64,000 nucleotides of DNA from Oscillospiraceae bacterium. Its GTDB lineage: Bacteria; Bacillota; Clostridia; Oscillospirales; Acutalibacteraceae. Shown here one piece after another: positions 43,514 through 52,487 of this stretch; position 1 is the stretch's first letter, and each line of letters opens with the position of its first letter. Under the pieces are notes generated by a model, which ran no database searches, was not told the origin of the DNA, and was given only the letters and a program-made list of their open reading frames with translations. Position numbers and translations under genes: made by a program. The DNA lies in NCBI GenBank assembly GCA_003514385.1, contig DOQR01000001.1, positions 1 to 64,000 of the forward strand, read 5' to 3'.

Positions 43514-43530
43514 TGTTCAAATTGTGAACA
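43514..43530. promoter_or_regulatory. 17-bp palindrome upstream of the nitroreductase
   Basis: TGTTCAAATTGTGAACA: perfect 6-bp arms, 5-base centre. On the minus strand it overlaps a possible -35 (TTCACA) that is 18 bp before TATATT. A likely repressor or activator site. Confidence 0.5.
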
Positions 43531-43585
43531 TTTTTTGATTTCAGATAAATTTAAGGAAATATTTATTTATTTTGTCTACTTTAGC

Positions 43586-43804
43586 TTACTTTTTCTTGGC
43601 TTTGGGCAGTATCACGCAAACAAGAATGACGCACACGGCGGCAACTGCCGCGATGATTATCCACTTCGTGTTCGAGGTGTTCTGACCCGTTACTGGAACC
43701 ATTTCTTCTGCAAAAGCGGTTATTGCCGCCGCAGCGACGCTTATCGCCATCAGAACCGCCAGAACTATGGCGACCACTCTTGTCCATATTCCTCTCTTCT
43801 GCAT
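43586..43804 (-). CDS. small membrane protein with signal peptide-like start
   Basis: 72 residues, two hydrophobic stretches: an N-terminal signal-like segment ending A-I-T-A-F-A-E-E and a C-terminal helix (W-I-I-I-A-A-V-A-A-V-C-V-I) with a basic tail A-K-K-K. The short middle E-M-V-P-V-T-G-Q-N would lie outside. The ATG at 43804 follows AAAGG. It resembles wall-surface miniproteins in Clostridia but I cannot assign a function. Confidence 0.65.
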   Translation of the reverse strand: MQKRGIWTRVVAIVLAVLMAISVAAAAITAFAEEMVPVTGQNTSNTKWIIIAAVAAVCVILVCVILPKAKKK

Positions 43805-43828
43805 TTTTATCATCCTTTCGTTCGGGCG

Positions 43829-45553
43829 TTATTTTACGCCGAGAATTTTTTCGATTGATTCGCCGAGCTTTTCGCCGAGAGCCGAGGAGTGATTTTCGTC
43901 CTTGCCGCAGGCGGTTATATATGCCTTGAGCTTCGGCTCGGTGCCGGACGGGCGGACTATGACGCTGTTGCCATCGGGCAGCTTATATGCGAGAACATTT
44001 GACTTCGGCAGGTCTATCTCGCTTATTTTACCGCTCATTATATCAACGCGCTCGGACTTTTTGTAGTCGGCAGTCTCAATAACTTTCATGCCCGCTATCT
44101 CTTCGGGCGCGTGCTCTCTGAGCGAGGTCATGATAGAGCCCATCTTCTCCATTCCGCTCTCGCCCTCAAAAGTGAAGTTGAGAAGAATGTTCTTGTAGTA
44201 GCCGTATTTTTCATATATCTCGGTCATCTTCTGGGCGAGGGTCTTGCCCTGAGATTTATAATATGCCGCCATCTCGCAGACGAGCAGGGACGCGACTACC
44301 GCATCCTTGTCTCTCGCGTGCAGACCGGAAAGATAACCGTAGCTCTCTTCCATGCCGAGGATGAATCTGTCGCCCTCGTTTTTCTTTTCGAGATCAGTTG
44401 CGAATTCGCCGATATATTTGAATCCCGTCAGCACATCGTGTATCGCGCAGCCGTAGCTCTCCGCGACGCGGTCAACGAGCGAAGTCGTTACAAACGACTT
44501 TACTATAACGGGGTCTTTGGGCAGAGTGCCGGCTTCTTTCATCGAAGAGAGAATATACTCGGTCAGCAGAACGCCGACTTCGTTGCCGCTCATGAGCCTG
44601 TAATCGTTTCCGGTGTTGACGGCGATGCCGACGCGGTCGCAGTCGGGGTCGGTCGCGAGAAGCAGATCGACATTCTTGCCCTCGGCGAGCTTCAGAGCCT
44701 CTTCAAAAGCCTGACGAATCTCGGGGTTCGGATAGGGGCAGGTCGGGAAGTGACCGTCCGGCTTCTCCTGAGAGGGGACTACCGTAACATCGTCGAAGCC
44801 CGCGCGCCTGAGTACCTCGCGGACAGGCTTGTTGCCCGTGCCGTTGAGGGGAGTGTAAATCAGCTTGAGCTTGCCCTTTGAGACGGCGTCGGGATTGACT
44901 CTGCGCGAGAGGACGCACTCATAGAATGCCTCGTTCACGCTGCTGTCAATAAACTCAATCTTTCCGCTCTTTATGCCCTCGTCGAAGTCCATGGTGCGGA
45001 CATCGTCGAAGATATCAACTTTTCTTATGCACTCATATGTGGCGTTCGCCTCAGCGTCGGTCATCTGATAGCCCTCGTGCGAATAGCACTTGTAGCCGTT
45101 GTACTTCGCGGGGTTGTGGCTCGCGGTGATTATTATGCCGGAGCTGCAATGAAGCTTTCTTACAGCGAAAGAGAGCATCGGGGTCGGAACCAATTCGGGA
45201 TAAATATATACTTTTATTCCGTTTGCGGCGAGTACGCCTGCCGCGCCCTTTGCGAAAACATCAGAGTTGATTCTCGAGTCGTGCGCTATCGCGACGGACG
45301 GGGAATCATACTTCGCGTTGAGATAATCCGCCAGACCCTGGGTCGCCTGGTTGACGGTGAAAACATTCATTCTGTTTGTGCCCGCGCCGAGAACTCCGCG
45401 CAGACCGCCCGTGCCGAATTCGAGCGCACGGTAAAATCTATCCGATATCTCATCTTCTTTGCCTTCAATGGCGGAAAGTTCGTCATGAAGTTCAGCATTG
45501 CCCTCGGTCTTTTTCAGCCAGAGGTCATAGAGATCTTTGATTTCCTGTTTCAT
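43829..45553 (-). CDS. phosphohexomutase (phosphoglucomutase/phosphomannomutase)
   Basis: 574 residues. Active-site serine loop T-A-S-H-N-P (about residue 140), metal loop D-P-D-C-D-R near 300, sugar-binding G-M-E-E-S-Y, and the C-terminal phosphate loop R-P-S-G-T-E-P-K-L-K. It interconverts glucose-1-P and glucose-6-P (or mannose/2-deoxyribose phosphates). AAAGGAGC precedes the ATG at 45553; a longer in-frame form is possible but has no site. Confidence 0.93.
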   Translation of the reverse strand: MKQEIKDLYDLWLKKTEGNAELHDELSAIEGKEDEISDRFYRALEFGTGGLRGVLGAGTNRMNVFTVNQATQGLADYLNAKYDSPSVAIAHDSRINSDVFAKGAAGVLAANGIKVYIYPELVPTPMLSFAVRKLHCSSGIIITASHNPAKYNGYKCYSHEGYQMTDAEANATYECIRKVDIFDDVRTMDFDEGIKSGKIEFIDSSVNEAFYECVLSRRVNPDAVSKGKLKLIYTPLNGTGNKPVREVLRRAGFDDVTVVPSQEKPDGHFPTCPYPNPEIRQAFEEALKLAEGKNVDLLLATDPDCDRVGIAVNTGNDYRLMSGNEVGVLLTEYILSSMKEAGTLPKDPVIVKSFVTTSLVDRVAESYGCAIHDVLTGFKYIGEFATDLEKKNEGDRFILGMEESYGYLSGLHARDKDAVVASLLVCEMAAYYKSQGKTLAQKMTEIYEKYGYYKNILLNFTFEGESGMEKMGSIMTSLREHAPEEIAGMKVIETADYKKSERVDIMSGKISEIDLPKSNVLAYKLPDGNSVIVRPSGTEPKLKAYITACGKDENHSSALGEKLGESIEKILGVK

Positions 45554-45786
45554 TGTTCTGCTCCTTTCGAAAGCCGGTGGCATCGGCTTACTCATATAAT
45601 ATTATAATACCTTTATATCTTTTCATCAACCACTATTTGAGCAAATTTACCATTTGTTTATTTTATCCGGCACATAAATTTATAGTCTTGCCGTCTGTCT
45701 TTTATGCGTCATGTGTGGTATAATTAACGGCAGTATTAATAAAGCCATGTAAAAAATGTTTTTAGCGTTCAATCGGAGATAATACT

Positions 45787-46518
45787 ATGGAGAAAGAAAC
45801 AAACAGCTTTTCGCAGGGACTGCGCGACGGAATGCCTATATGCTTAGGCTATCTGTCGGTCGCCTTTGCGTTTGGAATATTCACGGTCAGCCACGGACTC
45901 ACGGCGTGGGAAGCCGTAATGATCTCGATGACAAATGTCACATCCGCCGGGCAGTTGGCGGCGGTGCCGATAATCGCGGGCGGCGGATCGCTGTTTGAGC
46001 TGGCGCTGACGCAGTTTGTTATCAATATGCGCTATTCGCTCATGTCCGTCTCGCTCTCGCAGAAGCTCGGAAAGAGCGTAAGACTGATTGACAGATTTTT
46101 AATATCGTTTGTCAATACAGATGAAGTTTTCGCGGTCGCTATCTCAAAGGGCGAGCCGCTCGGCAGAAAATATCTCTATGGATTGACCCTGACTCCCTAT
46201 CTCGGCTGGAGCCTCGGCACTCTTTTGGGTGCTGTCGCCGGAAATATCCTGCCCGCGATGCTCGTCTCCGCCCTCGGAATCGCGATATATGGAATGTTTA
46301 TAGCGATAATAGTTCCGCCCGCGAAAAAGAGCCTGCCGACTCTGCTCTGCATCTTGACCGCAATCGCTCTGAGCTGCGCGTTTAAATTTGTGCCCGTGCT
46401 CTCAAAAGTGCCGAGCGGATTCGCTATAATTATCTGCGCCGTTGCGGCGAGCGTGCTGTTTGCGCTTGTGGCTCCGATAAAAGAGGAGCAGACAGAGGAG
46501 GTGAGCGCCGATGAATAA
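45787..46518 (+). CDS. azlC: AzlC-family branched-chain amino acid exporter, large subunit
   Basis: 243 residues, about seven helices. AzlC signature near the start (P-I-C-L-G-Y-L-S-V-A-F-A-F-G). Together with AzlD it exports valine, leucine or isoleucine analogues. A TGGTATAAT extended -10 (45716-45724) lies upstream. The stop overlaps the azlD start by 8 bp. Confidence 0.92.
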   Translation: MEKETNSFSQGLRDGMPICLGYLSVAFAFGIFTVSHGLTAWEAVMISMTNVTSAGQLAAVPIIAGGGSLFELALTQFVINMRYSLMSVSLSQKLGKSVRLIDRFLISFVNTDEVFAVAISKGEPLGRKYLYGLTLTPYLGWSLGTLLGAVAGNILPAMLVSALGIAIYGMFIAIIVPPAKKSLPTLLCILTAIALSCAFKFVPVLSKVPSGFAIIICAVAASVLFALVAPIKEEQTEEVSADE

Positions 46519-46834
46519 CTATATTCAGTTTTTCTCGGGTCTTGCCGTCATGGCGGGAGTTACATATCTCGTCAGGATGCTCCCGCTCGTCTTGGTCAAG
46601 AAAAAAATAGAAAATAGATTCATAAATTCTTTTCTCTATTATGTCCCGTATGCGGTGCTCGCCGTTATGACGGTTCCCGCGATATTTTCATCCACAGCGA
46701 GTCTCCCGAGCGCGATAGCGGGCTTTGTCGTAGCTTTGATTCTCGCATATTTCGAGCGCGGTCTGCTGACCGTTGCCGCCGCGTCCTGCGCCTCCGTGTT
46801 CATAGCGGAGCTGATAATTAAATTCATTCACTGA
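46511..46834 (+). CDS. azlD: AzlD-family small subunit
   Basis: 107 residues, three to four helices; T-Y-L-V-R-M-L-P-L-V-L near the start is typical of AzlD. It overlaps azlC by 8 bp and would form the heteromeric exporter with it. Confidence 0.9.
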   Translation: MNNYIQFFSGLAVMAGVTYLVRMLPLVLVKKKIENRFINSFLYYVPYAVLAVMTVPAIFSSTASLPSAIAGFVVALILAYFERGLLTVAAASCASVFIAELIIKFIH

Positions 46835-46845
46835 GGTAATATAAA

Positions 46846-47370
46846 ATGGTACTGCGCGAAGTTTCTAAAATAGATGTAGATTATGTAAAAAAGCTATATA
46901 AAGAAGCTTTTCCGATAAGAGAGAGAATGCCTTTTTCGAGACTCCTAAAATTACAAAAAAATAATATAATAAAAATGTTCGCCGCATATGAAAACGGCGA
47001 GCCCTGCGCGCTCGCGATAACCTGCACGGGCAGCAAATCGGTGCTTTTGATGTATCTCGCCGTTGACGGCAGTAAGCGCGGTCAGGGACTGGGTTCAAAA
47101 ATCATTCCCGCTCTGTGTGAGATTTTCCCGCGCCGCAATCTCCTGCTTGAAATAGAGAAGCCGGACGAAAACAAGCCGATGACCGTTCGCAGAAAAGAAT
47201 TTTATTTTCGCTGCGGACTGCGCGAGACGGGGACGGAGATATCTCTCGCCGGAGTTCCGATGGAAGTTCTCATAAAAGGCGACGGTGAGTTCGACAAATA
47301 CGAATATCTCGATATCTACCGCAAACACTTCGGAAGAAAAATGGCGAAGCTGCTGCTGAAAATCAAATAA
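46846..47370 (+). CDS. GNAT-family N-acetyltransferase
   Basis: 174 residues. Acetyl-CoA loop R-G-Q-G-L-G-S-K, upstream beta strand V-L-L-M-Y-L-A-V-D. The N-terminal 40 codons are visibly AT-richer than the rest. Substrate unknown. It lies 11 bp after azlD and is followed by a terminator. Confidence 0.88.
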   Translation: MVLREVSKIDVDYVKKLYKEAFPIRERMPFSRLLKLQKNNIIKMFAAYENGEPCALAITCTGSKSVLLMYLAVDGSKRGQGLGSKIIPALCEIFPRRNLLLEIEKPDENKPMTVRRKEFYFRCGLRETGTEISLAGVPMEVLIKGDGEFDKYEYLDIYRKHFGRKMAKLLLKIK

Positions 47371-47371
47371 A

Positions 47372-47405
47372 TTAAGCCGGAAGATTTTTCTTCCGGCTTA
47401 ATTTT
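47372..47405. terminator. bidirectional terminator
   Basis: TTAAGCCGGAAGA / TCTTCCGGCTTAA, 4-base loop, followed by TTTT; shared by the GNAT gene and the convergent acyltransferase. Confidence 0.88.
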
Positions 47406-48525
47406 ATATATTTATTGTTTCTTCAATCTGCTCCGCTTCAATCTTCGGTTCTTCGATTTCAATCGTCTTTTTCTTTTTGCTGTTAAACACGCCGTCAAGC
47501 TTTTTGCACAGTGCGTTTACTCTTATCAGCCTGAAAAGCTGTATTCTCAGAAGATCTATTACTATACATATTATAAATACAGCGAGCGAAATGCCTATTA
47601 TGCCGAGTATGATAATCACCGGGTTCTCTTTGTTGAGAAAGTCCGCAATGCCGCCTATCACATAGTCAAAAACAAACGGATTAGTGTGTATAAGATAAAC
47701 TCCGAGCGCGGCGGGCGTTATAAAGTTTATGAACTTTTCGCCTTTTTCTCCGAAACTGAGTTTTGAGAAGAAAATAAAAAGAAAAACTGCGCAGAGGATA
47801 ATAAACGGTGAAGTATATTGAAGATAATTCACATTGACTTTCAAGAAGTTCTTCATTACAAATTTAAAATAAAAACTGAAGAAGAAACTTCCGGCGGCGC
47901 AGAAAACATATAAAAGCAATGCTATATGCTTCTTCATTTTTTCGCCGACGCGGTATTTTTTCATATATGCGCCGAGCAGATACATTATTGCAAGCCACAG
48001 CGCGCTGTAGCCGTTATTGAGCTTGAATGAATCTTCCCTTATTAAATAAGCAAGAGAGGACAACACAAAAATGCAGCCGAGCACTGTTTTGAATATAAAT
48101 TTATCCGCTTTCTCAGCAAAAGAATTTAGCGCCGGGATAAACAGATACATAAAGAAATAAGACGTCATGTACCAATATTTTCCAGACACTATCGGTAAAA
48201 ATGAAAATACAATGTTCTTCGCGCTGAAAAGCTCCAAATGAGTCGGTATCATTATCGCGGAAATAACAACACTGTAAAACAGAATTTCAAACCACAATTC
48301 TATTATGCGCGAAATTCTAAGCTTCTTTCCATACATCAGATAGCCCGTTGTTATTGCATAACAGTTCACGGCGCAGAAGTTCATGTTCTGCAAAAAATAT
48401 GCGCCGAAAAAACGGGCGCCCACAACATTATAGACTACTCCTCCTCTGCCTATAATATGGAGCACCACTATCATGAACATTGAGAAAAGCTTGAAAAGAT
48501 TTATGCCGCTGTTGATCTTTTTCAT
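47404..48525 (-). CDS. acyltransferase 3 family membrane protein
   Basis: 373 residues, about ten helices. N-terminal N-S-G-I-N-L-F-K-L-F-S-M-F-M-I-V-V-L-H (His19, the catalytic His of acyltransferase 3) and a C-terminal Glu/Lys tail. Such proteins O-acetylate surface polysaccharide or peptidoglycan. Visibly lower in GC than neighbours, with many ATA/AAA/TTT codons, and it interrupts the remB side of the replication cluster where gyrB often sits, so recent transfer is plausible. Confidence 0.85.
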   Translation of the reverse strand: MKKINSGINLFKLFSMFMIVVLHIIGRGGVVYNVVGARFFGAYFLQNMNFCAVNCYAITTGYLMYGKKLRISRIIELWFEILFYSVVISAIMIPTHLELFSAKNIVFSFLPIVSGKYWYMTSYFFMYLFIPALNSFAEKADKFIFKTVLGCIFVLSSLAYLIREDSFKLNNGYSALWLAIMYLLGAYMKKYRVGEKMKKHIALLLYVFCAAGSFFFSFYFKFVMKNFLKVNVNYLQYTSPFIILCAVFLFIFFSKLSFGEKGEKFINFITPAALGVYLIHTNPFVFDYVIGGIADFLNKENPVIIILGIIGISLAVFIICIVIDLLRIQLFRLIRVNALCKKLDGVFNSKKKKTIEIEEPKIEAEQIEETINI

Positions 48526-48539
48526 TTGTTATTCCTTAT

Positions 48540-48812
48540 TCAGATATTTGAAAGACTGTCAACATACTCTGTTCGCTTGAGCAGCGTTGACGACGATATC
48601 TGTGAAATATAGACGTGCGTTTTTCCGTCTCTGCCGATGCAGACTATAAACGATTTCGGAAGATCAGTGCATACATTCGTGACGCAGCCGTCCTTTTCGG
48701 CCTTCGCGAGATAGTCGCGTGTGGCCTTTGAAACAGTCGAAGTGTCGAGGTCAAATATCCCGACTATCTCGTCCATACTCACGACCTTGTCCTGACCGAG
48801 ATGAAGATACAT
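48540..48812 (-). CDS. remB: RemB/YaaB-type DUF370 protein
   Basis: 90 residues. DUF370: N-terminal M-Y-L-H-L-G-Q-D-K-V-V, D-L-D-T-S-T-V-S-K, I-V-C-I-G. The order dnaN-yaaA-recF-remB matches Bacillus, where YaaB lies at the same place. RemA relatives bind DNA and control matrix genes; the role of RemB is not settled. 12 bp after recF. Confidence 0.88.
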   Translation of the reverse strand: MYLHLGQDKVVSMDEIVGIFDLDTSTVSKATRDYLAKAEKDGCVTNVCTDLPKSFIVCIGRDGKTHVYISQISSSTLLKRTEYVDSLSNI

Positions 48813-48824
48813 CAGTCTCCCTCC

Positions 48825-49925
48825 TCATATTTCATTTATACTGCCGTCCGTCATTTCAAATGCCTTGCCTTTTTGAAGCCGCAGCAGCTGGGACGGATCG
48901 CAGCAGGTTATGAAAACCTGTCTTTTTCCGAGGCGTTCGAGCAGCAGTTCCTGACGCCCGTCGTCAAGCTCGCTCATAACATCATCGAGCAGGATTATCG
49001 GGCTTTCGTCCGTGATTTTTTCGAGTATATCCGCTTCGGCTAATTTTAATGAGAGGGCACAGGATCTCTGCTGACCCTGCGAGCCGTAGATGCGGGCGTT
49101 TCTGTTGTTTATAAAAAATGAAAGATCGTCTTTGTGCGGGCCGGTGCCTGTAAACTGGCGTCGGATATCGGTCTCGCGGCTTTTTTCGAGCTCATCGAGC
49201 ATAGTCTGCGCCGCTGTCTGCTCGTCGAAATCTGTAGCTTTGCAGAATGTATCATATTTTACCGTCAGCTTTTCGCGCCCGGCGGTTATTCCGGAATAGT
49301 TTTCTGCCGCCTGCTTTTTTATCATGTCGAGATATTCAAAGCGATAGCGAAGTATTTTCGCTCCGAGAGCGGACAGCTGCGCGTCCCATGAGAAAAACAT
49401 ATCGGAGCTGATATTCCCGCTCGCCGCCGCCTGACGCAACAGCGCGTTGCGCTCGGAGAGAGTTTTGATATATTTTGAAAGTATTCCTGCATAGTTTGGT
49501 TTGACAAGGCTTATAGCTATGTCTATAAACTTTCTGCGCTCGCCGGGTCCGTCCTGGACTATAGACAGCGTTGCCGGAGAAAACAGCACAGCAGGGAATT
49601 CGCCGATAAGTCTGCGCGGAGTGTCTTTATGAACGCCGTTTATCCACACATTCTTTTTATCCGTCAGTTCGAGCCGAGCCGTCTGATCTCTGTCAAATGC
49701 AAAAAAGCTTATATCGAGCATACTGCGCTCGCAGTTCTCGCGTATAAGCTGGGAATTTTTCCTTGTCCTGAAGCTGTGGCAGCCGGTAAAGAGCCAGATG
49801 CTCTCAATGAGATTCGTCTTGCCCTGTCCGTTTTCGCCGAAAACTATATTTATAGACCTGTCCGGCGAAATTACTGCATTTTCAAGATTGCGGAAATCTT
49901 TTGCATTGTGCTGTGTTACATACAT
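48825..49925 (-). CDS. recF: DNA replication/repair ATPase RecF
   Basis: 366 residues. SMC-like: Walker A G-E-N-G-Q-G-K-T-N near 35, signature Y-G-S-Q-G-Q-Q-R-S near 280, Walker B I-I-L-L-D-D-V. It loads RecA on gapped DNA with RecO and RecR. The ATG at 49925 follows the yaaA stop in CTGATATG, with no ribosome site visible. Confidence 0.94.
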   Translation of the reverse strand: MYVTQHNAKDFRNLENAVISPDRSINIVFGENGQGKTNLIESIWLFTGCHSFRTRKNSQLIRENCERSMLDISFFAFDRDQTARLELTDKKNVWINGVHKDTPRRLIGEFPAVLFSPATLSIVQDGPGERRKFIDIAISLVKPNYAGILSKYIKTLSERNALLRQAAASGNISSDMFFSWDAQLSALGAKILRYRFEYLDMIKKQAAENYSGITAGREKLTVKYDTFCKATDFDEQTAAQTMLDELEKSRETDIRRQFTGTGPHKDDLSFFINNRNARIYGSQGQQRSCALSLKLAEADILEKITDESPIILLDDVMSELDDGRQELLLERLGKRQVFITCCDPSQLLRLQKGKAFEMTDGSINEI

Positions 49926-49926
49926 A

Positions 49927-50172
49927 TCAGATAACTTTGTATATTTTGTGTTCAAATTCAGCCGTATCTCCCGGACGGAGCTTTTTGCCGCGCGAAGTGC
50001 AGACTTCGCCGTTGACTTTTACTTCTCCGTCCTGGATAACGAACTTTGCGTGTCCGCCGGTCACAACTGCATCGCAGAGCTTCAGAAAAGCGTCGAGGCG
50101 GATAAACTCGGTGTCTATCTTTTTCTCCGTGACCGGTTTCTCTTTTATTCTGACTTTGAGTTTTTTAACCAT
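49927..50172 (-). CDS. yaaA: S4-domain RNA-binding protein YaaA
   Basis: 81 residues. S4 fold: [15 protein letters not shown] and V-K-V-N-G-E-V-C. Found between dnaN and recF in most Firmicutes. Probable RNA-binding or ribosome-associated; function not fixed. GAAGGAT precedes the ATG at 50172. Confidence 0.9.
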   Translation of the reverse strand: MVKKLKVRIKEKPVTEKKIDTEFIRLDAFLKLCDAVVTGGHAKFVIQDGEVKVNGEVCTSRGKKLRPGDTAEFEHKIYKVI

Positions 50173-50183
50173 TTCTATCCTTC

Positions 50184-51290
50184 TCACTCAGTCTTTATTC
50201 TAACGGGCAGCACGAGGAACAGGAAGCTGTCACCCTCGGGCGGAAGGATTATTATCGGCGAGACGGGGCCGTTGAGCTTGAAATTGACTTCGTCTGTATC
50301 CGCAACGCGCAGAGCGTCGGTCAGATACTTATTATTGAAACCTATTTCAACATCGTCGCCGTCTATCTCGGCCGAAACGCTGTCGCTCGCAGTACCGAGC
50401 GAGGTGACGCTCGAAAGTCTTATCATATTGTCGGCGAAAACGCACTTGATGGGGCTCTTGTACTTCTCGCTGATAATGAGCGAAGCGCGATCGATTGAAT
50501 TTATCATGTCGCGGGTGTTGACTCTGACTCTTGTTGTGCATTTGGGCGGGATAGCGGATTCATAATTTAAGAATTCGCCCTCAAGAAGTCTCGAAACGAC
50601 GCTATAAGAGCCGATTTCAAAGACAATATGTCTCTTGCCGACTCCGAGCGAGATAGTTCCGTCATCGTCGTTCATCAATTTCATTATTTCAGAAAGCGTC
50701 TTCGCGGGGACAATAAATGAGATATCATCGCCGGAATAATCTATATTCTCTTTTCTGACGGCGAGTCTGAATCCGTCGATTGCAATGAGCTTCAGTATAT
50801 TGCCGCTGATATCAAACTTGACGCCTGTGTGAACAACCTTGCTGTCATTGACTGCGACGGCAAATATAGTCTGCCTGACCATATCTTTTAAAACACCCTG
50901 ATTGATAACAATAGGATATCCGCCGGAGACTGACGGGAGCTCGGGATATTCCTCAGCGCTCATGCCGATAAGCGAATATTTTGCGTTGCCGCTGACGATG
51001 CTTGCAAGAAGTCTCGCATCGGACTCAAAGCGCACGCTCTCGCCGGGGAGCTTGCGCAGAATGTCGCAGAGAATGCGGGCGTTGATAATTATCGAGCCCT
51101 CTTCTTCGACTGTCGCCTTTATTGCGGTATTTATGCCGAGTTCAAGGTCATAGCCCGTGAGAATAAGCTGACCGCTGACTGCTTTTATGAGAATACCTTC
51201 TACTGCGGGTATCGACGTTTTGGTCGATACTGCTCTCTGCACGTTGAGGCAAGCCTCGGAGAGTTCCGCCGTGCCGCAAACAAATTTCAT
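50184..51290 (-). CDS. dnaN: DNA polymerase III beta subunit (sliding clamp)
   Basis: 368 residues, three topologically similar domains; conserved Y-P-E-L-P and the C-terminal L-V-L-P-V-R (hydrophobic pocket edge). The clamp tethers DNA polymerase III. GGGAGG precedes the ATG. The upstream 240 bp hold the putative origin rather than dnaA. Confidence 0.96.
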   Translation of the reverse strand: MKFVCGTAELSEACLNVQRAVSTKTSIPAVEGILIKAVSGQLILTGYDLELGINTAIKATVEEEGSIIINARILCDILRKLPGESVRFESDARLLASIVSGNAKYSLIGMSAEEYPELPSVSGGYPIVINQGVLKDMVRQTIFAVAVNDSKVVHTGVKFDISGNILKLIAIDGFRLAVRKENIDYSGDDISFIVPAKTLSEIMKLMNDDDGTISLGVGKRHIVFEIGSYSVVSRLLEGEFLNYESAIPPKCTTRVRVNTRDMINSIDRASLIISEKYKSPIKCVFADNMIRLSSVTSLGTASDSVSAEIDGDDVEIGFNNKYLTDALRVADTDEVNFKLNGPVSPIIILPPEGDSFLFLVLPVRIKTE

Positions 51291-51310
51291 GAAAGATCCT
51301 CCCTGTCTGT

Positions 51311-51515
51311 GAATAAATAAATATTATATTTAGTAGTAGTAGTAGAGGGTGTTGAAAGTGAGGAAAAATGCCTCTGTCCCTTTACTGTCAATGAAACCGA
51401 GATTTTGAGTTTTCCACATTTGATGAGGAAAGATTTTACTTTTCCACACCCTTAAAAACATCGATGTGGAAAATGTGGAAAAACGGTATGTGGAAAACTA
51501 AAAGAATGTGGAAAA
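51311..51515. other. putative chromosomal origin oriC
   Basis: Seen: six identical 9-mers TTTTCCACA, two forward (51410, 51440) and four reverse (51465, 51474, 51489, 51507, read as TGTGGAAAA); this fits the DnaA-box pattern TTWTNCACA. Left of them a degenerate box CTTTCAACA (minus strand, 51350-51358) is followed after CCCT by five CTA triplets (51331-51345), the DnaA-trio layout of Bacillus, then 20 bp of almost pure A/T (51311-51330) before dnaN. DnaA boxes, GC spacer, trios and AT tract in this order make up the basal unwinding element. No dnaA gene is next to it. Confidence 0.8.
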
Positions 51516-51527
51516 CTTTTCTTTTTA

Positions 51528-52130
51528 TTAAAGCTCTTTTCTGCCTTCGATAGCCTTTGTGAGAGTGAAGTTATCGGCATATTCAAGATCCGCGCCGACG
51601 GGGATTCCGTAAGCGAGGCGCGATACTTTTACTCCGAGCGGCTTTACAAGCCTTGAGATAAACAGAGCTGTGACATCGCCCTCGGCTGTAGGATTGGTCG
51701 CCATGATGAGCTCTTTTACTTCGCCGTCGCCAAGTCTGTTGACAAGCTCTTTTATGCAGAGATCGTCCGGACCGACTCCGTTCATCGGGGATATCAGCCC
51801 ATGGAGAACGTGATATACTCCGCCGAACTCGTGCGTGCGCTCGATAGCCATGACTGCTTTCGGGTCTTCGACAACGCAGATAACGCTCTTGTCCCTCGAC
51901 GGGCTCTTGCATATCGGGCAGAGCTCCGCGTCGGTTAAGTCGCAGCATATTGGGCAGCGGTGAATTTTTGTCTTCGCCTCAACTATCGTGTCGGCAAATT
52001 CTTTTGCTTGCTCGTCCGTCATCGAAAGAATATGATATGCGAGCCTCTGGGCGTTTTTCCTGCCGATTCCCGGCAGGCGCTCAAATTGCTCTATCAATCT
52101 CGCGAGCGGAGCGGCATTATTCTGTGCCAT
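51528..52130 (-). CDS. recR: recombination mediator RecR
   Basis: 200 residues: helix-hairpin-helix (L-P-G-I-G-R-K-N-A-Q-R), C4 zinc finger (C-P-I-C...C-P-I-C near 57-71), Toprim domain. Works with RecF/RecO. Starts at CTGATATG immediately after ybaB, no ribosome site seen. The last gene of dnaX-ybaB-recR, its stop lies 12 bp from the rightmost DnaA box. Confidence 0.95.
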   Translation of the reverse strand: MAQNNAAPLARLIEQFERLPGIGRKNAQRLAYHILSMTDEQAKEFADTIVEAKTKIHRCPICCDLTDAELCPICKSPSRDKSVICVVEDPKAVMAIERTHEFGGVYHVLHGLISPMNGVGPDDLCIKELVNRLGDGEVKELIMATNPTAEGDVTALFISRLVKPLGVKVSRLAYGIPVGADLEYADNFTLTKAIEGRKEL

Positions 52131-52131
52131 A

Positions 52132-52470
52132 TCAGAAAAGTCCGGGGATGGAAAGTCCGCCCTTGGCGCGCTCCATGCCCTGCTCCATAGCGTCGTTAGC
52201 CTTGCGCACGCTCTCGTTGAAAGCGGCGATTATCAGATCCTCAAGCATCTCCGGCTCTTCGGGGTCGATTATCTCGGGAGCCATCTTGATGGAAACAGCC
52301 TCATGGCGTCCGTTGACGGTCACTTCGACCGCTCCTCCGCCTGCGCTCGCGGTGAACTCGGTCTCTTCGACCTCCTGCTGGACGCGGGCCATCTCCTCCT
52401 GCATCTCCTGGATTTTCTTCATCATATTTGCACTGCCGCCCTGCTGGGCGCCGGGGATTCTTGCTTTCAT
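52132..52470 (-). CDS. ybaB: nucleoid-associated protein YbaB/EbfC
   Basis: 112 residues, N-terminal helix (M-M-K-K-I-Q-E-M-Q-E-E-M), core V-E-V-T-V-N-G, C-terminal M-E-R-A-K. DNA-bridging protein that lies between dnaX and recR in most bacteria. Confidence 0.95.
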   Translation of the reverse strand: MKARIPGAQQGGSANMMKKIQEMQEEMARVQQEVEETEFTASAGGGAVEVTVNGRHEAVSIKMAPEIIDPEEPEMLEDLIIAAFNESVRKANDAMEQGMERAKGGLSIPGLF

Positions 52471-52487
52471 GATTATTTCTCCTTACT

